Shown here: one piece after another, positions 20,390-29,500 of the stretch | How positions within the stretch are numbered: position 1 is the stretch's first letter | How the letters are laid out: each line of letters opens with the position of its first letter | Assembly: GCF_007859305.1 (NCBI RefSeq) | Contig: NZ_VOHE01000008.1 | Coordinates: 62,001 to 126,000, forward strand | DNA length: 64,000 nt | Direction: 5' to 3' | From: Luteimonas wenzhouensis | GTDB lineage: Bacteria; Pseudomonadota; Gammaproteobacteria; Xanthomonadales; Xanthomonadaceae | Made by a program: the position numbers and the translations under genes | Notes under the pieces: generated by a model | What the model saw: only the letters and a program-made list of their open reading frames with translations | Database searches by the model: none | What the model was told of the DNA's origin: nothing

Positions 20390-21367
20390 ATGAATGACAC
20401 CCGCAACCCGGACGCGCCGGGCGGCCGCGTCCGCCTGGTCCAGGTGGACCCAGGACGCGCCGGCCAGCGGCTCGACAACTTCCTGCTCGGCCAGCTGAAG
20501 GGGGCGCCGAGGTCGCTGGTCTACAAGCTCGTGCGCAGCGGCCAGGTGCGGGTGAACGGGGGCCGGGCCCGGGCCGAGACCCGGCTGGAGGCGGGGGACG
20601 AGGTCCGGATCCCGCCGGTCCGGCTGGAGGCGCCGGAGGACCGGGGCGCACCGGCCGCCGGCCTGATGGAGGCCATGGCGGCGAGCATCGTGTACGAGGA
20701 CGCGCGCCTGCTCGCGATCAACAAGCCCGCCGGGGTGGCCAGCCATGGCGGCAGCGGGATCGGTTTCGGGGTCATCGAGACCCTCCGGGCGCTGCGGCCG
20801 GGCGAGGAGCTGGAACTGGTCCATCGGCTCGACCGCGACACTTCCGGGCTGATGGTGGTCGCCCGCAAGCGCTCGGCCCTGCGCGAGCTGCAGGCGCTGA
20901 TGCGAGAGGATCCGCGCGCCGGCGGCGAACGGATCCGCAAGCGCTACCTGGCCCTGCTGGCCGGGCGCATGCCCGACGGGGTGATGAGCGTGGACGCGCC
21001 GCTGCACGTGGGCCTGCGCCAGGGCGGGGAGCGGCATGTCCAGGTGCGCGGGGACGGCAAGCCTTCGCTCAGCCACTTCAAGGTGTTGGAGCGGCGCGGC
21101 GGACATTCCTACTGCGAGGTGCGGATCGAGACCGGCCGCACCCACCAGATCCGCGTCCACGCCGCCCACATCGGCCATCCGGTGGCCGGCGACGCCAAAT
21201 ACGGGGATCCGGACGCGAACCGCCGGCTGCGCGACCAGGCCGGGTTGCGGCGGCTGTTCCTGCACGCGGCCTCGCTCGAGTTCGCGCTCGAGGGCGGACG
21301 CGTGCCCTACGTGCTCAACGCGCCGCTGGCGCCGGAGCTGGGCGAGGTCCTCGACCGGCTCGGCTGA
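20390..21367 (+). CDS. rluC: 23S rRNA pseudouridine synthase RluC
   Basis: RluC isomerises U955, U2504 and U2580 of 23S rRNA. The 325-aa product has an N-terminal S4 RNA-binding domain (about 22-85; RLDNFLLGQLKGAPRSLVYK, LVRSGQVRVNGGR). The RluA-type catalytic domain follows, with the active-site Asp in LVHRLDRDTSGLMV, the KRYLALLAG strand, GRTHQIRVHAAHIGHPVAGD and LFLHAASLEF. The pairing rne-rluC, divergently transcribed, is the conserved arrangement in gammaproteobacteria and supports RluC over RluD. Confidence 0.94.
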   Translation: MNDTRNPDAPGGRVRLVQVDPGRAGQRLDNFLLGQLKGAPRSLVYKLVRSGQVRVNGGRARAETRLEAGDEVRIPPVRLEAPEDRGAPAAGLMEAMAASIVYEDARLLAINKPAGVASHGGSGIGFGVIETLRALRPGEELELVHRLDRDTSGLMVVARKRSALRELQALMREDPRAGGERIRKRYLALLAGRMPDGVMSVDAPLHVGLRQGGERHVQVRGDGKPSLSHFKVLERRGGHSYCEVRIETGRTHQIRVHAAHIGHPVAGDAKYGDPDANRRLRDQAGLRRLFLHAASLEFALEGGRVPYVLNAPLAPELGEVLDRLG

Positions 21368-21385
21368 GCCGCAGCCCGCCGCCGT

Positions 21386-21727
21386 CTAGCCGGCCAGCGC
21401 GCTCGCCTTGGCCGCGCAGATGAAGTCGTTCTCGCTCAGTCCACCCACGTCGTGGGTGGACCAGCGCACGACGCAGCGGTCGTAGTGCACGCCGAGGTCG
21501 GGGTGGTGGTCCTCGCGGTGCGCGATCCAGGCCAGCGCGTTCACGAAGGCCATGGTGCGGTGGTAGTCGTCGAATCGGAACGTCCGCACCAGCGCACGGC
21601 CGTCTTCGGCCAGTTCCCAGCCGGGGACCTGCGGCAGCAGTTCCCGGATCCGGGCCTCGCCCAGCTGGTGTTCGCGGCCGCGGCGGGGGGTGCAGCGGGC
21701 CTGGGCGAGGGGGACGAGGTCCGACAT
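21386..21727 (-). CDS. phhB: 4a-hydroxytetrahydrobiopterin (pterin-4a-carbinolamine) dehydratase
   Basis: A 113-aa PCD/DCoH protein that recycles the pterin cofactor of phenylalanine hydroxylase, or acts in pterin metabolism. The family core is present: [39 protein letters not shown] (the catalytic His-His region) and [16 protein letters not shown]. The ATG at 21727 gives the family length. No phhA gene lies in the window. It ends 18 bases after rluC on the opposite strand and diverges from nfuA. Confidence 0.92.
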   Translation of the reverse strand: MSDLVPLAQARCTPRRGREHQLGEARIRELLPQVPGWELAEDGRALVRTFRFDDYHRTMAFVNALAWIAHREDHHPDLGVHYDRCVVRWSTHDVGGLSENDFICAAKASALAG

Positions 21728-21842
21728 GGCGGGTTCTCCTGCGGGCGGCGCCGCGCATGAACGGCGCCGGGAACGGGCATGGGCGGACGCGGGGCGTGCG
21801 CGGCGGGGCGGGGCTAGAATAGTGCAAACCGGTAGCCAGGCC

Positions 21843-22436
21843 ATGATCCAGATTTCCGACAGCGCCCAGGCGCACTTCCGCAAGCTCATCGAACGCGAGG
21901 CCACGCCCGGCATCGGCGTGCGCCTGGCCGCGGTCCAGCCGGGCACGCCACGTGCCGACGTACGCCTGGAGTTCGCGGCCCCCAACGAACTGCAGGGCGA
22001 CGAATGGGCGATCGACTGCGAGGGTTTCACGCTCTGGCTCGATGCGCCCAGCGCGCCGTTCCTCGACGGCGCCCGCATCGACTACGAGGCGCGGGCGACC
22101 GGCGGCCAGCTGCAGATCCGCGCGCCCAAGATCAAGGGCGAGGCGCCGCCGGAGTCGGCCTCGCTGGTCGAGCGCGTGCGCTGGCTGATCGAATCGGAGA
22201 TCAACCCGCAGCTGGCCCAGCACCGCGGCCACGTGTCGCTGCAGGAAGTGACCGCCGAAGGCGTGGTGGTGTTGCGCTTCGGCGGCGGCTGCCATGGCTG
22301 CGGCATGGTCGATGTCACCCTCAAGAACGGGATCGAACGCACGCTGAAGGACAAGGTGCCCGGGGTCACGGCGGTCCGCGACGCGACCGACCACGACACG
22401 GGAACGGCGCCCTACATGCCCCGCGGCGCGGGCTGA
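21843..22436 (+). CDS. nfuA: Fe-S biogenesis protein NfuA
   Basis: NfuA carries [4Fe-4S] clusters to target apoproteins, especially under oxidative stress. The 197-aa product has a degenerate A-type N-terminal domain ([20 protein letters not shown]...) lacking the A-type cysteines, followed by the Nfu domain with the cluster-binding CxxC in [20 protein letters not shown]. This matches the two-domain E. coli protein in order and length. The ATG at 21843 follows a TAGAAT -10-like hexamer at 21815-21820 by 22 bases and an AGCCAGG ribosome site. Residues upstream of this ATG in the open frame are not homologous. Confidence 0.95.
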   Translation: MIQISDSAQAHFRKLIEREATPGIGVRLAAVQPGTPRADVRLEFAAPNELQGDEWAIDCEGFTLWLDAPSAPFLDGARIDYEARATGGQLQIRAPKIKGEAPPESASLVERVRWLIESEINPQLAQHRGHVSLQEVTAEGVVVLRFGGGCHGCGMVDVTLKNGIERTLKDKVPGVTAVRDATDHDTGTAPYMPRGAG

Positions 22437-22451
22437 CGGACCACGGCCCGC

Positions 22452-24089
22452 GTGTTCTCGTCCGGTGAGCTGGTCGAGGCGACACTGCGCCTGATGCGGC
22501 GGGGCCGCTCGATCCGGCCGCTGCGCCCGGCGGGGGAATTCCCGCCCACCTGGGATGCCTGGTTCCGGACCGCCTCGGTCGAGGCGCGGCCGTCGCGGCT
22601 GCCGGTGCAGCAGCTGGTTGCGGCCATGCTGGTGCGCGAGCCTCGCTTCCCGACCGGTTACCCGCGGATCGGCACGCTCGGTGCCTTCCGGCGACTGTGG
22701 CGCCAGGACTGGCGCGAAGGGCCCGCGCCCGACCGCCGCGCGCGCAGGCTGTCGATGGCCGCCTCGATCCTGCTGCACGTGCTGTGGCTGCAGCTGATGG
22801 TGCTGCTCACCGTGGCCAGCTTCCCCGGCGGGGAACAGGACGAACGCCCGGGCGAGGACGTCATCCAGGTGGAATTCATCGGCGACGGCACGCCGGAAGA
22901 CGCGGGGGGCGGCGCACGGCAGGCCGAGCAGCCCGACCCGGCGCAGGCGGCGAGTGCCGCGCGGCCGGCCCCGGCGGCGGCGTCCGCGGCGGGGGCGCGC
23001 GTCGCACCGCCGCCCCCGCCCGCGCAGGCGCCGCCGCTGCCGCCCGCGGAGCAGGCGCCGCCGCCGGCGGTGGAACCGCCGCTGGTGGTCTCCGAGCCGG
23101 TGCAGCCCGAGCCCGAGTTCGAACTGGTGGTGCCGCCGCTCGAGGCGCTGCCCACGCCCACGCTCCCCACCCCAGGGCTGCAGTTGCCGACGCCGGAGAT
23201 CCAGATGGTGGAGGTGCCGGTGGCCAGCCCGCCGCCCCCCGTGCGGCCCCTGCCGCAGCGCGAAATCGCGGTCCCGGACCTCGGCCAGCCGGACGTGGAA
23301 CTCGTCGAGCGGGCGCTGCCGGCGCCGGCGCCGGTGGTCGAGCTGCGTGCGCCGTCCGCGCTGCCGGCGGCGCCGGAACTGCGCAGCGAGGGGCCGGCGC
23401 TGGCCGAGCGCGAGATCGAACTGCGTGCGCCCGAGCCGGGGAGTGGCGTCGACGAGGGCGGCGGCGAGCAGAGCGCCGGGGCGACGGCACCCGGCACGCA
23501 GGCCACCGCCGGGGCCGCGGCAGCGGGCGGAACCCGCGAGGCTGGGCAGGGCGCCTCGCCCACCGGCACGACCGCCGGCGCGGGCCTCGAACCGGCGGCG
23601 CGGCCGGGCGCGTTGCCCTCGCCACGGCGCGGCGATGACTGGGGCGACTCGACCCGCAACGTCCCCGGCGGCCAGGCGGGCAGCCCGTCGGGGCTGTTCG
23701 ATGCCGAGGGCCGGCCGCGGCTGGCCGGCAATACCGGTCGCGTCGGCGGCGGACTCCCGCCGGGCACGATCACCGAGGACTACGAGAAGATCGACCGCAT
23801 GGGCACCTGGCTCAAGCGGCCGCCCATCGGCTACGAGCCGACTTCGCTCGACCGCTTCTGGATCCCGCACGAGACCCTGCTCGAAGAGTGGGTCCGGCGC
23901 AGCATCAAGGAGGTCCTGATCCCGATCCCGGGAACCGGCAAGCGCATCCGCTGCACGGTGGCGATGCTGATGCTGGGCGGCGCCTGCGGGATCACCGACC
24001 CGAACCTGCTGGACGTCGACGCCGAGCAGCGGCCGCCGCCGGACGTGCCGTTCAAGCGCGAACTGCACGAGGATCCCGACAGCCTCTAG
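22452..24089 (+). CDS. Proline-rich 'transmembrane repetitive' protein
   Basis: The product is 545 aa and probably starts with GTG at 22452, 15 bases after nfuA. A basic cytoplasmic part (1-100) precedes one membrane helix (about 103-123, MAASILLHVLWLQLMVLLTV), then an IQVEFIGDG stretch like the post-membrane segment of TonB proteins. A 300-residue Pro/Ala/Glu linker follows (VPPLEALPTPTLPTPGLQLP; REIELRAPEPG; Gly/Ala-rich 440-480). A compact C-terminal domain (about 445-545) contains MGTWLKRPPIGYEPTSLDRF, WVRRSIKEVLIPIPGTGKRI and a Cys pair (RC...GGACG). Genes of this type follow nfuA in xanthomonads and are annotated 'transmembrane repetitive protein'. The function is unknown. Topology suggests a periplasm-spanning TonB-like protein with a different tip domain. 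Confidence 0.75.
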   Translation: MFSSGELVEATLRLMRRGRSIRPLRPAGEFPPTWDAWFRTASVEARPSRLPVQQLVAAMLVREPRFPTGYPRIGTLGAFRRLWRQDWREGPAPDRRARRLSMAASILLHVLWLQLMVLLTVASFPGGEQDERPGEDVIQVEFIGDGTPEDAGGGARQAEQPDPAQAASAARPAPAAASAAGARVAPPPPPAQAPPLPPAEQAPPPAVEPPLVVSEPVQPEPEFELVVPPLEALPTPTLPTPGLQLPTPEIQMVEVPVASPPPPVRPLPQREIAVPDLGQPDVELVERALPAPAPVVELRAPSALPAAPELRSEGPALAEREIELRAPEPGSGVDEGGGEQSAGATAPGTQATAGAAAAGGTREAGQGASPTGTTAGAGLEPAARPGALPSPRRGDDWGDSTRNVPGGQAGSPSGLFDAEGRPRLAGNTGRVGGGLPPGTITEDYEKIDRMGTWLKRPPIGYEPTSLDRFWIPHETLLEEWVRRSIKEVLIPIPGTGKRIRCTVAMLMLGGACGITDPNLLDVDAEQRPPPDVPFKRELHEDPDSL

Positions 24090-24227
24090 CCGATCGCCGG
24101 GGTCCGGCCGTGCGGTGGGCGCGGCCGCGGGATCGTCCCCCGGGGACGCCGGCCGGGCGCCCACGGAAATCGCGTGACGACGTTGCCGAGGCGACCGGCC
24201 CTTGCGCCGCGCCCGGCGTGCGGACAC

Positions 24228-24252
24228 GAAAAGGCCCGCGCATGGCGGGCCT
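24228..24252 (-). terminator. Intrinsic terminator of the cytochrome c operon
   Basis: AGGCCCGC/GCGGGCCT forms a perfect eight-base stem with a five-base loop. On the minus strand the stem is followed by TTTTCG. It lies 25 bases beyond the stop of the second cytochrome gene, the expected place. Confidence 0.75.
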
Positions 24253-24276
24253 GTCCGGTCGCGGGGGGCGTCGGGG

Positions 24277-24702
24277 TCAGTGGACGCCGTGCAGGTCCCG
24301 CAGCTGGGTCGGGCGCGAACCGAAGTAGGCCGCCAGGTCGGCGATCTGCTGGTCGGTCAGGTGCGCGGCCTGCTGCGACATCAGCGCATGCTCGCGCCGG
24401 CCCTCGCGGTACTGGTGCAGCGCGTGCGCCAGGTAGTCGGCGTACTGGCCGCCGATCCTGGGATAGCTGTCGTCCAGCGGGGCGTTGCCGTCCTCGCCGT
24501 GGCAGTCGATGCACGACTGGCCGGTCGCCGGACCCTTGGCATTGGCCAGGATCTCGCCTTCGGAGACGCGGCCGTCGGGAAGCCCGGCGACCGACGTGGC
24601 GCGGCGGCCATCGGCGTCGTCGGCGGTGCCGCCGCAGGCGGCGATGGCGAGGACCAGCAGGCTGGCGGCCGCCAGGCGGCCGATGCGGGACAGATGGATC
24701 AT
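24277..24702 (-). CDS. Monohaem cytochrome c lipoprotein
   Basis: A 141-aa c-type cytochrome with a lipoprotein signal (LLVLAIAACGG, lipobox Cys about 23), a single haem-attachment motif CIDCH preceded by ATGQS, YPRIGGQYADYLAHALHQYR, and a likely axial Met in REHALMSQQAAHLTDQQIAD. The C-terminal half (YLAHALHQYREGRREHALM) is typical of cytochrome c4/c553-type domains, which carry electrons from the bc1 complex or to terminal oxidases in the periplasm. It overlaps the preceding cytochrome gene by four bases (ATGA), so the pair is co-translated. Confidence 0.9.
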   Translation of the reverse strand: MIHLSRIGRLAAASLLVLAIAACGGTADDADGRRATSVAGLPDGRVSEGEILANAKGPATGQSCIDCHGEDGNAPLDDSYPRIGGQYADYLAHALHQYREGRREHALMSQQAAHLTDQQIADLAAYFGSRPTQLRDLHGVH

Positions 24703-25106
24703 GGGCTCAGCTCCGACAGGAAGGCGGCGATGTCAGCGATGTCCTGGTCGGAGAAGCTCCGGGCCTGCGTCTCCATGGTCGGGTGCCGGCGGGTGCCGTT
24801 GCGGTACTCGTTGAGCGCGTTGGTGAGGTAGAGCGCCGACTGTCCGCCGATCATCGGGACGTGGTACGTCGGGTACACGTTCTTGTAGCCGGTGATCCCG
24901 TGGCAGCCCAGGCAGGTGTAGGTCAGCTGGCGGCCCGCTTCGGGATTTCCGACCGGAGCGGTGGTCGCCGCCTCGGCCGGTGCGGCCGGTTCGGCCTCCC
25001 CGGAGGCGGGGGGCGCGGCGTCCTGTGCCGACGCGGTGAGTGGCAGCGAGGCCAGGGTGAACAGTGCGACGGCAAGGCCGGCGGCGATCGTCAACGGTCG
25101 CGTCAT
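24699..25106 (-). CDS. Monohaem periplasmic cytochrome c
   Basis: A 135-aa cytochrome c with a cleavable signal peptide (MTRPLTIAAGLAVALFTLAS...ASAQ), an acidic/Ala-rich spacer, haem motif CLGCH, then YPTYHVPMIGGQSALYLTNA, LNEYRNGTRRHPTMETQARS and the closing helix DIADIAAFLSEL. Its haem domain is similar to that of the downstream lipoprotein cytochrome, as if a dihaem c4 had been encoded as two chains. A good promoter lies upstream (25189-25217). ATG at 25106 is used because the frame beyond it to 25340 carries no signal-peptide character. Confidence 0.9.
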   Translation of the reverse strand: MTRPLTIAAGLAVALFTLASLPLTASAQDAAPPASGEAEPAAPAEAATTAPVGNPEAGRQLTYTCLGCHGITGYKNVYPTYHVPMIGGQSALYLTNALNEYRNGTRRHPTMETQARSFSDQDIADIAAFLSELSP

Positions 25107-25188
25107 GGAAGGGTCCGCAATCCTTGAATGGCTGTCTGGCTGGTGTATCGCGATCGCGCCGGAGGCCCCGACATCGCGCAATCGGCGC

Positions 25189-25217
25189 AGTATAGCCTGC
25201 GACCTTTCGGCTGTTAA
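25189..25217 (-). promoter_or_regulatory. Sigma-70 promoter of the cytochrome c operon
   Basis: On the minus strand TTAACA and TATACT are separated by exactly 17 bases, the best consensus promoter seen in the window. Transcription would start near 25182 and give a leader of about 75 nt. It sits in the 323-base divergent gap (25107-25429) between the cytochromes and the RND efflux operon. The rest of that gap shows only a weak TATACC -10-like element (25392-25397) for the efflux operon. Confidence 0.65.
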
Positions 25218-25429
25218 CGCACCCGGGTCGGCGCGCTCCGCCGGGCGCTGGAGCCGCCCGGGGCGCAGCGCACCCATCGGTCCGGAGACCCGCCGCCGCC
25301 GTCGCGTCACGTTCGTTACGCCGGCTTCGTCCTGCCGCACCGGCCGGGAGTCACCATGACCTTCGGCGGATGCCGCCGTCTGGCGAGGTGATATACCTTG
25401 CTACAACACCAAAGGGGCTCTGCACTTCC

Positions 25430-26563
25430 ATGCACAAGAACAGCATTCTTCATCGCTTCCGGCCGCTGCTGGCCGTGGCCGCGCTTTCCATGGCCATCGT
25501 GCTGCCCGGATGCGGCGGCGGAGCCCCGGCCCAGGCCAAGGACGACGCGGCGAAGGGCCCCGAAGCGATCCCCGTGGAGGTCGCCGTGGTGGAGCGCCGG
25601 GCGATCGCGGCCAGTTACGCCAACACCGCGACGCTCGAGGCGCGCGCCGAGTCGCAGGTCGTGGCCAAGACCTCGGGCGTGGCCCTGGAGGTGCTGGTCG
25701 AGGAGGGCCAGTACGTGCGCGCCGGACAGCCGCTGGTCCGCCTGGACGCCGACCGGGCGCGCCTGCAGGCGGCGCAGAGCGCGGCCCAGCTGCGCAAGCT
25801 CGAGGCCAACTACGAGCGCGCCCGGCAGCTGGCCGCGCAGCAGATGGTCAGCGCCAACGACCTCGACCAGCTGCGGTTCGACCTGGAGAACGCCCGCGCC
25901 GCCAACCGGCTGGCCAACCTGGAGCTGTCCTACACCACGGTAGTGGCCCCGATCTCGGGGGTGATCGCCTCGCGCGACATCAAGGCGGGCAACTTCGTGC
26001 AGATCAACTCGCCGATCTTCCGCATCGTCGACGCCAGCCACCTGGAGGCCACGCTCAACGTGCCCGAGCGCGAGCTCGCCAAGCTCAAGCCCGGCCAGGC
26101 GGTGGAGCTGACCGCGGACGCGCTGCCCGGCAAGCGCTTCGCCGGCGTGGTCGACCGGGTGTCGCCGGTGGTCGATACCGGCAGCGGCACGTTCCGCGTG
26201 GTCGCCCGCTTCGCCGGCGACGGCGAGCTGCAGCCGGGCATGTTCAGCCGCCTGTCGATCAACTACGACCAGCGCGCCGATGCGCTCGTGGTCCCGCGCG
26301 AGGCCCTGCTCGAGGACGGCGGCGAGCCGGCGCTGTACGTGGTGCGCGAGGGCACCGCCTCGCGCGTGCCGGTGCAGCTGGGCTACTCCGACGGCGGCTG
26401 GGTGGAGGTGCGCAGCGGCCTGGAGGCCGGTGACAAGGTGGTGGTGGCCGGCAAGGCCGCGCTGCGCGAGGGCAGCCTGGTGCAGGTGATCGGCGACGAG
26501 GCCGCCGCGGCCGTGGCCGCCAAGGCCGACACCGCGACCGACGCGAAGCAGGCAGGCAACTGA
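25430..26563 (+). CDS. RND efflux periplasmic adaptor (membrane fusion protein), lipoprotein
   Basis: A 377-aa HlyD/AcrA-type adaptor linking an RND pump to an outer-membrane channel. The ATG at 25430 opens MHKNSILHRFRPLLAVAALS with lipobox LPGC (Cys about 28), then the order typical of adaptors. The lipoyl half-motif is VVAKTSGVALEVLVEEGQYV, followed by an alpha-hairpin (ARLQAAQSAAQLRKLEANYE ...), then the second lipoyl half with VVAPISGVIASRDIKAGNFV. Beta-barrel LEATLNVPERELAKLKPGQA and a membrane-proximal domain complete it. It is the first gene of a three-gene operon; its stop TGA shares bases with the ATG of the first permease. Confidence 0.92.
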   Translation: MHKNSILHRFRPLLAVAALSMAIVLPGCGGGAPAQAKDDAAKGPEAIPVEVAVVERRAIAASYANTATLEARAESQVVAKTSGVALEVLVEEGQYVRAGQPLVRLDADRARLQAAQSAAQLRKLEANYERARQLAAQQMVSANDLDQLRFDLENARAANRLANLELSYTTVVAPISGVIASRDIKAGNFVQINSPIFRIVDASHLEATLNVPERELAKLKPGQAVELTADALPGKRFAGVVDRVSPVVDTGSGTFRVVARFAGDGELQPGMFSRLSINYDQRADALVVPREALLEDGGEPALYVVREGTASRVPVQLGYSDGGWVEVRSGLEAGDKVVVAGKAALREGSLVQVIGDEAAAAVAAKADTATDAKQAGN

Positions 26564-29500
26564 TGGCTCCGCACGATTCCCACTCCACCGGCGGTTCGGG
26601 CCTGGTGGAGTTCTCCACCCGTCGCCGCGTGACCGTGGCGATGATGACCCTGACCCTGGTCCTGTTCGGCCTGATCTCGCTGTCCTCGCTGAAGGTCGAG
26701 CTGCTGCCCGACCTCAGCTATCCGACGCTGACGGTGCGGATCGACTACGAGGGCGCGGCGCCCTCCGAGGTGGAGACGCTGATCTCGCAGCCGGCCGAGG
26801 AGGCGCTGGGCGTGGTCAAGGGGCTGCGCAAGCTCAAGTCGATCTCGCGCACCGGCCAGAGCGACGTCGTGCTCGAGTTCGCCTGGGGCACGGACATGGA
26901 GCAGGCCGGCCTGGACGTGCGCGACAAGATGGAGACGCTGCAGCTGCCGCTGGAGGCCAGCCCGCCGGTGCTGCTGCGGTTCAATCCCTCGACCCAGCCG
27001 ATCATGCGCCTGGCGCTGTCCTCGACCGTGGAGGACGGCGACGAGGCGGAGGCCCTGCGCCGGCTGATGGAGCTGCGGCGCTACGCCGACGACGACCTCA
27101 AGCGCCGGTTCGAACCGGTGCCGGGCGTGGCCGCGGTCAAGGTGGGCGGCGGCCTGGAAGACGAGATCCAGGTGGACATCGACCAGCGCAAGCTGGCCCA
27201 GCTGGGCCTGTCGCTGGGCGACGTGGTGCAGCGGCTGCGGCAGGAGAACGTGAACCTGTCGGGCGGGCGCCTGGAGGAAGGGTCGCGCCGCTACCTGGTA
27301 CGCACCGTCAACCAGTTCGCCAGCGTCGAGCAGTTGCGCGACATGCTGCTCACTACCGCAGGCGGCTCCGCGCCCCAGCAGGCCACCGGCGAAAACCGCC
27401 AGCTGATGCTGGCGATCCTGGGCAGCCGCGATCCCAACGTGATCGCTGCGCTGCGCAACGACGGCTCTGGCGGCGGCGCGGCGCCGGTGCGGCTGCGCGA
27501 CGTGGCCGAGGTACGCCAGGGCCACCGCGAGCGCGAGGCGGTGATCCGCAGCGGCGGCAACGAGGCCGTGGAGCTGGCCATCTACAAGGAAGGCGATGCC
27601 AACACCGTGGCCACCGCCGACGCGCTCCATGAGCGCCTGGAGCAGGTGCGCGAGCGGCTGCCGCGCGGCATCGAGCTGGCCGTGGTCGAGGACCAGTCGG
27701 TGTTCATCCGCCAGGCGGTCCACGACGTCAAGGTCGACGCCGCGATCGGCGGCATGCTCGCGGTGCTGGTGATCTTCCTGTTCCTGCGCGACGGCTGGAG
27801 CACCCTGGTGATCTCGCTGTCGCTGCCGGTGTCGATCATCGCCACCTTCTTCTTCATGGGCCAGCTGGGGCTGAGCCTCAACCTGATGTCGCTGGGCGGA
27901 CTGGCCCTGGCCACCGGGCTGGTGGTGGACGACTCGATCGTGGTGCTCGAGTCGGTCGCCAAGGCGCGCGAGCGTGGCCTGGGCATCCTCGAGGCGGCGA
28001 TCTCCGGCACCCGCGAGGTGTTCATGGCGGTGGTGGCGTCCACCCTGACCACGATCGCGGTGTTCCTGCCGCTGGTGTTCGTCGAGGGCATCGCCGGCCA
28101 GCTGTTCCGCGACCAGGCGCTGACGGTCTCGATCGCGATCGCGGTCTCGCTGCTGGTGTCGATGACGTTGGTGCCGATGCTCAGTTCGCTCAAGGGGCGC
28201 CCGCCGCTGGCCTTCCCGGAAGAGGCGCCGCATCCGCGCTGGTACCCGGAGAGCCGCTGGAAGAAGCCGTTGGCGGCGACCGGCCGCGGCGTCGGCGCCA
28301 CGGTGCGCGGGGCGTTCTTCGGCATGGCCTGGCTGGTGGTGCGGCTGTGGCGCCTGCTGGCTGCGGTGGTCGGGCCGGCGATGCGCAAGGCCAGCGACCT
28401 GTCGATGGCGCCCTATCGCCGCGCCGAGGCCGCCTACCTGCGCATGCTGCCGGAAGCGATCGCGCGCCCGCGGGCGGTGCTGGCGTTCGCCGCGCTGGCC
28501 TTCGCCGCGACCCTGGCCGCGCTACCCTTCATGGGCATGGACCTGATCCCGCAGCTGGCCCAGGACCGCTTCGAGATGACCGCCAAGCTGCCGCCGGGGA
28601 CGCCGCTGGCGCGCACCGACGCGCTGATCCGCGAGGTGCAGGAGCGCCACGCCGGCGAGCCGGGCGTGCGCCTGCTGTACGGCGTGTCCGGCACCGGCAC
28701 CCGGCTGGACGCGAGCCCGACCGAGAGCGGCGAGAACATCGGCAAGCTCACCGTGGTGATGGACGACACCTCGCGCGAGGCCGAGCTGATCGAGAAGCTG
28801 CGCAGGACGATGCAGGCCTGGCCCTCGGCCCAGGTCGACTTCGCCCGCCCCGAGCTGTTCTCGCTTTCGCCGCCGCTGGAGATCGAGATCGAGGGCAGCG
28901 ACCTGGAGTCGATCCGGACAGCGGGCATGCGGTTGGCCGAACTGCTGCGCGGCAATCCGCACTACGCCGACGTGAAGTCGACGGTGGAGCAGGGCTTCCC
29001 CGAGATCCAGGTCGTGTTCGACCAGGAGCGGGCCGCGGCCCTGGGCCTGACCACGCGCCAGATCGCCGACGCGGTGGTCGACAAGGTGCGCGGCAACGTG
29101 GCCACCCGCTACAGCTTCCGCGACCGCAAGATCGACGTGCTGGTGCGGGTGCGCGAGTCCGAGCGTTCGTCGGTCGACGACATCCGCCGGCTGGTGGTCA
29201 ATCCCACCCGCTCCAACCCGGTCGAGCTGTCGTCGGTGGCAGACATCGTCTCGACTACCGGGCCGAGCGAGATCCACCGCGCCGACCAGCGCCGGGTGGC
29301 GATCGTGTCGGCCAACCTGCGCGGGATCGACCTGGGCACGGCGGTGGCCGAGGTGCAGCGGATGGTGGCCGAGAACCCGATCGGCACCGATGTGGAGATG
29401 CGCATCGGCGGCCAGGGCGAGGAACTCGACGACTCGGTCCGCTCGCTGCTGTTCGCCTTCGGCCTGGCCGTGTTCCTGGTGTACCTGGTGATGGCCTCGC

